DNA of 64,000 nucleotides from Apophysomyces variabilis (Eukaryota > Mucoromycota > Mucoromycetes > Mucorales > Mucoraceae), in assembly GCA_002749535.1 (NCBI GenBank), contig MZZL01000400.1, forward strand, positions 1-64,000, written 5' to 3'. Positions 58,814 through 64,000 of the stretch are shown here, piece by piece. Each line of letters opens with the position of its first letter. Position 1 is the stretch's first letter. A program made the translations under genes and the position numbers. Below the pieces are notes generated by a model that did not search any database, was not told the origin of the DNA, and saw only the letters and a program-made list of their open reading frames with translations.

Positions 58814-59422
58814 GCGCCAGACATATACGGTAAGCTCTCCTTGTTCAGCAGATGATGAACCATTAAGTGACTTGTTAGAGAAGCAAACTTTGTATCTTTA
58901 TGGAGATAACATTATCAGTAAGTTGGTCATCATGTTCTCCTCCTCTATCGGTTGCATTCTTTTTATTGAAGCATGGCATTTTTGAATGCATGTTCTATGG
59001 AAGTCAGTCGATCCAGTATGATCATTATCTGTAGTCACATAAAGCAGGAAGCTGCTTTCTTGTTTCCTCCGCTACGATGAATGAGAACACGGAAACGACG
59101 AATGATAGTCAACCAGAGTAAGAATTGTTGATGTACATGACCGCATGCCTCATTCAATGTGAATAAAGAAATGACATGTCCCAATCCATGTGGCCAACTG
59201 TAGAATCTGTTCAATCTTCAATAACGGTGCGCATGAGATGCTGAGAGTGACCATGGCTAACTTTGTAGTCTATTTTAGACATTAGCCAACAGTTTTGAGA
59301 AGACTTTACAAATGACACGAGTAATGAGTGCAGCACTCGAACAGACTTTCCAATCCAAGCTGCGGATAGGTTTGTTTTTTCTCTGAGGAAAATACGGTTT
59401 TACTAAGTGCAGCCTGAACTAA
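58814..59422. other. intergenic, nothing recognised
   Basis: Between the LINE 5' end and the 236-residue gene. No exon or RNA gene seen. The LINE's true 5' end and any target duplication could not be delimited here. Confidence 0.4.
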
Positions 59423-60329
59423 ATGCTTCGTATGAAAAACTTTAAAGTGAGCAGACTTGGACAGGGCGAAGAAAGTTCATCCATACAGCTTGTTGTGGCC
59501 ATCGTCAATGCCACACATTACCCTATTCAAGGGATCTCCTGTCGCTTGGGTTTCGAAAATAGCAAGGTAAAGCAATTGTGTTTATAAAAAGCTGTCCTTT
59601 TTCTCTCTCTTTGTCCATGCGTATGTTCACAAGTGCAATAGCATCCTGTGGCGATATCCCACTCATTCCAGTCCGCCACACAAACAAAGTTTACTTCAGA
59701 CGACAATGTACGTGAAACCTCGAGCTTGTTTTTTCCTGCAGACAGCAACAACCAGCCCACCCTTCCTCCTCTATGTCAACATACAGAGACCTTCAGTATT
59801 AAGACTGGAGCACCTGTCCAATGCAATGGAACAATCACTGTGGAATTTCCTATTCCTGGAGGCTCAAATCCATTTATCAAGAAACATTCATTCGGACTCT
59901 ACCTGATCGATCAGGTCTGCTCTATATATCTATCCGCTTTGCTATAACTGAATTTGAACCCTTATTGAAATTGTCATAGTTAAACAAAAGTACGAAGATG
60001 GATGAGAATGGATCAGAGGGCGAAGAAGGGGGAGAAAAACGAATATATTCTGCAAGCTTTTTTCGAGAAGTGATGGATGTTGATCCCATGTGCGGACTTT
60101 CACCTCAAATGCGTATTATCCTGCAAGCGTACGACAACGATTTGGAACAGGTTAGAATTGCGCAATGATACAGAATACCCACAACCCCTTGCATTTTTTT
60201 TCCCAGGAGGCAATTGTTTGTGCAATTGATGGATTTAGTGATGATCACAAGATGGTGCATACAAGGTTTTATGGCAACCAGGACTTGTTGGACCCATTAT
60301 TACAAGAATTGGATTCACTTGGTACATAA
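59423..60329 (+). CDS. unrecognised 236-residue protein
   Basis: Four exons, all phase 0: 59423-59566, 59642-59914, 59980-60150 and 60207-60329. Introns are 75, 65 and 56 nt. The N-terminal half is rich in predicted beta strands (SIQLVVAIVNATHYPIQGIS, then GAPVQCNGTITVEFPIPGG), like a beta-sandwich or ear-type domain. The C-terminal half is acidic and helical and ends GNQDLLDPLLQELDSLGT. No signal peptide or membrane span. I do not recognise the family. Convergent with the tail-anchored-protein gene, 139 bp away. Confidence 0.65.
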
Positions 60330-60468
60330 CACGATCAAAAATCGTTTTAGATATTTACAAATGGATGAAAGAAAGTGTGTTGACGGGGAGACAGAGAGAT
60401 AGAAGGGGGAACAAGAATGGGAGGTGGCGATGGCTTGGAGAGGAATGTGGAGAGAGAGGGTATATCTT

Positions 60469-61074
60469 CTATGACAGCTTGTCCGATTCATGAGCGCGCG
60501 CAAAATGACATACAAGGCCTACGACGCTGGCGAAAAATAAAAGACGGAATAATCTCCATATATATTCTGATACGAGGTTGTCTGATTCGTTATCATCATC
60601 AAAGTACAATTGGGCTTCTTGCTGTAGAAGCGGTTCTTTCGGACTGTCGGGAAAAATATCCTCTTGTGGCACGTCCAGGCTTTGTTGCTGGTAATCTTGG
60701 TTTGCTACTAGTTGTTCTATCACTTCAGGACTTCTCATTTGTTCTGCAATCACTTCAGCCATTAACTGGGCACCTGCAGTTGCTATCAAGGCCTCCAGCA
60801 TCTCTTGGATGACACCTTTCTGATCTTCCTCCTTGTTAGCCTCTTCCAGCGCGGCTTGGGCAATTTCGATAAAACGATCTCTGGCAGAGTCACCGCTGTC
60901 TGAACGCGACATCCACTCGTCACTGCTTCCTAAAGGTGATTCTGATCTATTTCTTAACCATGCCTCTTCTTCGAATGCGTAATGACGACATGGTAGAGAC
61001 GGACTAGCCGGTCGTCGTGTTTTGAGTGAGTCATTTGCGAAGACGCTGGTCGATTCCCAACGAGCAGTCAACAT
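60469..61074 (-). CDS. acidic tail-anchored membrane protein
   Basis: Intronless, 201 residues from the ATG at 61074. A Ser/Arg-rich N-terminus leads into a long acidic amphipathic helix (residues about 65-140, DRFIEIAQAALEEANKEEDQ) with a conserved-looking MAEVIAEQMRSPEVIEQLV, then an acidic linker. One hydrophobic span lies near the C-terminus (RLFRLLFFASVVGLVCHFA) with a short polar tail. The layout fits a C-tail-anchored protein of the ER or mitochondrial outer membrane. The family is not recognised. Confidence 0.65.
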   Translation of the reverse strand: MLTARWESTSVFANDSLKTRRPASPSLPCRHYAFEEEAWLRNRSESPLGSSDEWMSRSDSGDSARDRFIEIAQAALEEANKEEDQKGVIQEMLEALIATAGAQLMAEVIAEQMRSPEVIEQLVANQDYQQQSLDVPQEDIFPDSPKEPLLQQEAQLYFDDDNESDNLVSEYIWRLFRLLFFASVVGLVCHFARAHESDKLS

Positions 61075-61575
61075 ATCTTTCTTTTTTCCTCTTCTTTGAA
61101 ATAAAAAGAAAAGAATGGAGAAAGAGGGAAAAGAAAGATGCAGCTAAAATATTTAAGCAAAAAAAAAAACCAAGCTACACGCTTAAGAGTGTATTACCAA
61201 AAAAAGGGGGAAAAAGAAAAGACAGGACACACATGAAAACAAGTAATAATAAAGATGTCTTTGCTTTCACAATGCTGTAATGGGGTTATTGATAATCCAA
61301 ATTATTGTCACACGTCCTTCATATTGTTAAAGAGCAAGGTGCATGACCTACAAGAACCATATCATGCGGAGTGATCCTCGCAAGATGACGAGTACCGTTG
61401 TACTCTCTTTGTTTCTATCTCATCTCCTCTCCCGGCCCCGTACACGTCCCCTTCATTCCGTACCTGAGAATAAAAAAAGAGACACAGGAATTTAAATACG
61501 AGGAATAAGTGCATATTTATTGCTCTTTTTGTTTCCTATCTTATTTTCCCAATTCACCCTAATCAATCCCCTAAA
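61075..61575. other. divergent intergenic region
   Basis: Between the divergent starts of the tail-anchored-protein gene and the GH16 gene. A/G-rich tracts occur at 61100-61220 and pyrimidine-rich sequence at 61395-61450. No exon found; both promoters must lie here. Confidence 0.45.
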
Positions 61576-63452
61576 ATGATAGTAATTTGGTTTTTGATCA
61601 TTGCATCTTCTGTTGTCATCGCATTCGAAATACAAAAAGATACACTACATAGAATGACCGCTAAGTCGCAGCAGTATCAGCAACAACAAGAACCACCGAA
61701 ACAGCACTGTCTAGTATTTGAAGATCACTTTAATCACCTGGACATGAAAAAATGGCAGGTAAAGTCAAAGGGAAAGACCTATTAAGTAATATCATGGAGA
61801 TGAGAACTTAACCAATCTAATGTGATCTGATATGCTAAGCACGAGATCACCATGAGTGGAGGTAGAACAATCTAATTTATCATTTGATCTTACTGACCCA
61901 ATTGGTTTTCTTTCGTTACCATTCGGCAAGGTGGAAACTGGGAATTTCAATGGTAAAGGGACAACTCGATAAGAAACAAGCTACAAGTTCGTTACGTTAG
62001 GTACACAAACAATCGATCCAATAGTTTCGTTCGGGATGGCATCCTTTATATCCGGCCCACCCTGACCATGGATCTCCTAGGAGAGGAGAACATGAAAGAA
62101 GGAGCCCATGTGAATTTATGGTAAATCATCCGGGTGAACTGTGATCATGTCGTGTGTGCTGACGCTTAGGCCAACAGGTCGGGTCAACCTTCCGTGAGTT
62201 GTACAGGTAAAAAAAAAAGTCCCACGTGTTTGTACAAGACGGTTCCTTTCCTTGCTTAATATACTAAATCATTCAATAATAGACAATTCAAATTATGGTA
62301 AGGTTGCATTTTGGGATCCTTCGCTTTTTATGCGGTGTCAAGGAGAATAAAAGCTCTGGTTTTTGATCTGCAGGTTGCGAACGAACGGCTGGAGTCTCTT
62401 CTGGTGGTAACTACCTCAATCCAATCCAATCAGCATGCCTCCGTACTATCGAGTCGATGTCTTTAAAATATGGCAGAGTGGAAGTGCGGGCACGAATGCC
62501 TGTGGGAGATTGGTTATGGTAAGAAAAGAAGCAAAGCAGCACTCCCAACTCACAGATGGAATGAATCAACAAAAGGCCTGCCATATGGATGATGCCAAAA
62601 TACTCTGCTTACGGTGATTGGCCTGCAAGCGGTAAGTGATAGGGCTTTTTCTTATCTCTGACTTGCGTCTTACATTGACACCTACTTTCACATGCTTTGC
62701 TTTTCTTACTACACGATTCTAGGTGAAATTGACATTGTTTGTTTTTGCCATTCTGACACCCACAGATGAAATAATTGTTTTTCTTCATGCATTAGATCGA
62801 ATCGCGAGGAAACCGCAACTTTCCCTATGGTAACGTTTCTACTGTAGAATCTACATTGCATTGGGGTCCTAGTACCCAATTGAATAGGTACAAGTTGACA
62901 CATGCCATGGCCATGTTAGTGGATAACACAACCTTTGCGGACGATTTTCACACTTATGGTAAGAAACAAAAGGTGTCATTTACATAACAGGTTACGGATT
63001 GACTTTTGGCTTTTAGGTCTCGATTGGTCCGAACAAGGACTAAGAACCTATGTAGACGATAAGACGTTGCTTTTCATCGATTTTGACAAGTCTTTCTGGG
63101 ATCGCGGTCATTTTCCCAAATGGTCGATGAACCCATGGGAAGGTGGCGATATTTCGGCACCATTCGATCAAGAATTTTATCTCGTAAGAATTGATCTTTC
63201 CTTTATTCACTCCTTTAGTCAACAATTACCTATGCATACACCTTCTGACATTAGATACTTAATGTGGCTGTTGGTGGGACAAATGAATTCTGGAAAGACA
63301 GCCCCGAAAAGCCTTGGAAAATAGGAGACCCGCATGCTGTCAACGAATTTTGGGATAGCAAAGACAGCTGGCTACCCACGTGGGGTGAAGGAAACAAACG
63401 TGCCATGGCAGTGGACTGGGTCAAAGTATGGTCAGCTGATACGAATTGTTAA
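61576..63452 (+). CDS. secreted GH16 beta-glucanase / GNBP-like enzyme
   Basis: Twelve exons: 61576-61758, 61840-61861, 61931-61952, 62001-62120, 62178-62206, 62283-62297, 62374-62518, 62576-62631, 62723-62736, 62796-62958, 63017-63183 and 63255-63452. All phases agree, 377 residues. Five exons are 14-29 nt. An N-terminal signal (IVIWFLIIASSVVIA) precedes the GH16 fold: FEDHFNHLDMKKWQHEITMS, NGRxxVRA-type KYGRVEVRARMPVGDWLW, WPAIWMMP, and the catalytic GEIDIIESRGN at residues 198-208 (Glu199, Asp201, Glu204). WVKVWS closes the C-terminus. The order matches beta-1,3-glucan-recognition-type GH16, but with both catalytic Glu present, so an active glucanase or transglycosylase is likely. It is secreted or wall-associated. 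Confidence 0.92.
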
Positions 63453-64000
63453 TGTCAATGACACGAACCAGCTATTTCCCAAACAAAAGCATTGCGTGCT
63501 AGACAAAGTAAACTTGATTGTTTGTTTGTCCTCTGCCCCTTCGAATTCTGCTTTATTGGACGAATAATATAGTATGGTGTTTACTATTGACAGTACAAAA
63601 TTGACAGTATTATATATTGTTTGCATCGCGACAGAATATGACTTGAATAGTCAAAGTGTTCAGAGATTGTTTGAGGATACGCATACATCAACTGTTTGAG
63701 ATTCCCCTAGTAGATCTTTTAGAGTAGGCCCTTTCCAGAGTTTATTTGATTCCATCTATAACTTGAACTTGTGTGAAAAAAACCATTTCTTAAATCATTC
63801 TTCTTGATCCCTAGTACTACTTCTGAACCCAAAAAAGCCCTATTCGCAGCCCTCTCTTATTCTCTTATAGCATGAACTATAACTGCCACTGAAACCAGCA
63901 GGATATAGTGTTCTAATTGTACGTATGGCAAAGGTAAAAAAAGGGATACGCTAAGATTTTTCTTCTTCCAAACTTTGTCCATAATTGAAATATGAAATAA
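63453..64000. other. 3' flank of GH16 gene, nothing recognised
   Basis: AT-rich, no exon or RNA gene seen up to the window edge. Confidence 0.5.

Noticed and set aside
59700..59745. A 35-nt intron candidate (GTACGTGAAA...CTGCAG) in the 236-residue gene
   Set aside because: The uninterrupted frame from the acceptor at 59641 is open and in phase with both neighbouring exons, so no intron is needed.

Overview
The window looks like nuclear DNA of an early-diverging filamentous fungus, most likely Mucoromycota (Mucorales-type). This is an inference: genes are compact and intron-rich, introns are mostly about 44-65 nt with GTAAG...AG borders, and the gene set is fungal (Zn2Cys6 regulator, DAL5-type permease, GPI14, GH16). 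The transposon mix of LINE, Tc1-like, Mutator-like with an OTU protease domain, and solo LTRs also fits. No tRNA, rRNA, CRISPR or bacterial operon structure was seen. All exon models below were built by hand from splice signals, with codon phase checked across every junction; none has transcript support.

Layout. 0.8-2.0 kb: decayed or uncertain minus-strand gene beside a solo LTR. 3.4-10.4 kb: three minus-strand genes, namely a Zn2Cys6 transcription factor with an 11-nt microexon inside its zinc cluster, a small acidic protein with a SERTA-like N-terminus, and a 962-residue unrecognised helical protein. The last shares a 170-bp divergent promoter with the plus-strand tRNA thiolase CTU1/NCS6 (10.5-12.0 kb). 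A DAL5-family permease follows (12.6-14.5 kb). 15-24 kb is a transposon graveyard: two Tc1-like relics, a 5'-truncated LINE tail, a solo LTR with perfect 5-bp target duplication, and copies of an unnamed 1-kb repeat. 24-32.6 kb is genic: a multi-pass membrane protein, GPI14 (PIG-M) divergent from a GT32-like enzyme, and FYV7/CCDC59 convergent with a histidine phosphatase, their stop codons 5 nt apart. 33.7-34.7 kb carries another copy of the 1-kb repeat. 35.4-38.8 kb holds a membrane protein and a DUF262 (ParB/GmrSD-like) protein. 39.9-42.7 kb is a decayed Mutator-like transposase joined to an OTU-like protease. It is followed at once by an intact 30-exon ZGRF1-type helicase (43.4-48.3 kb). 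49.4-52.1 kb: a small unknown gene and an SLC46/TetA-like transporter. 53.5-58.8 kb: a full-length but dead LINE with a solo LTR nested in its reverse transcriptase. 59.4-63.5 kb: an unknown 236-residue protein, a tail-anchored acidic protein and a secreted GH16 glucanase-like enzyme with several microexons.

The genes do not form one pathway. They include housekeeping functions (wobble-uridine thiolation, GPI-anchor mannosylation, rRNA processing, recombination-type DNA repair), nutrient transport and cell-wall carbohydrate metabolism, separated by transposon-rich islands. The observations most worth following are the fungal DUF262 protein, an apparent 22-nt intron in the ZGRF1-like gene, the fungal SERTA-like domain, the MULE-OTU fusion, and a three-copy repeat that keeps a conserved splice-donor-like sequence.
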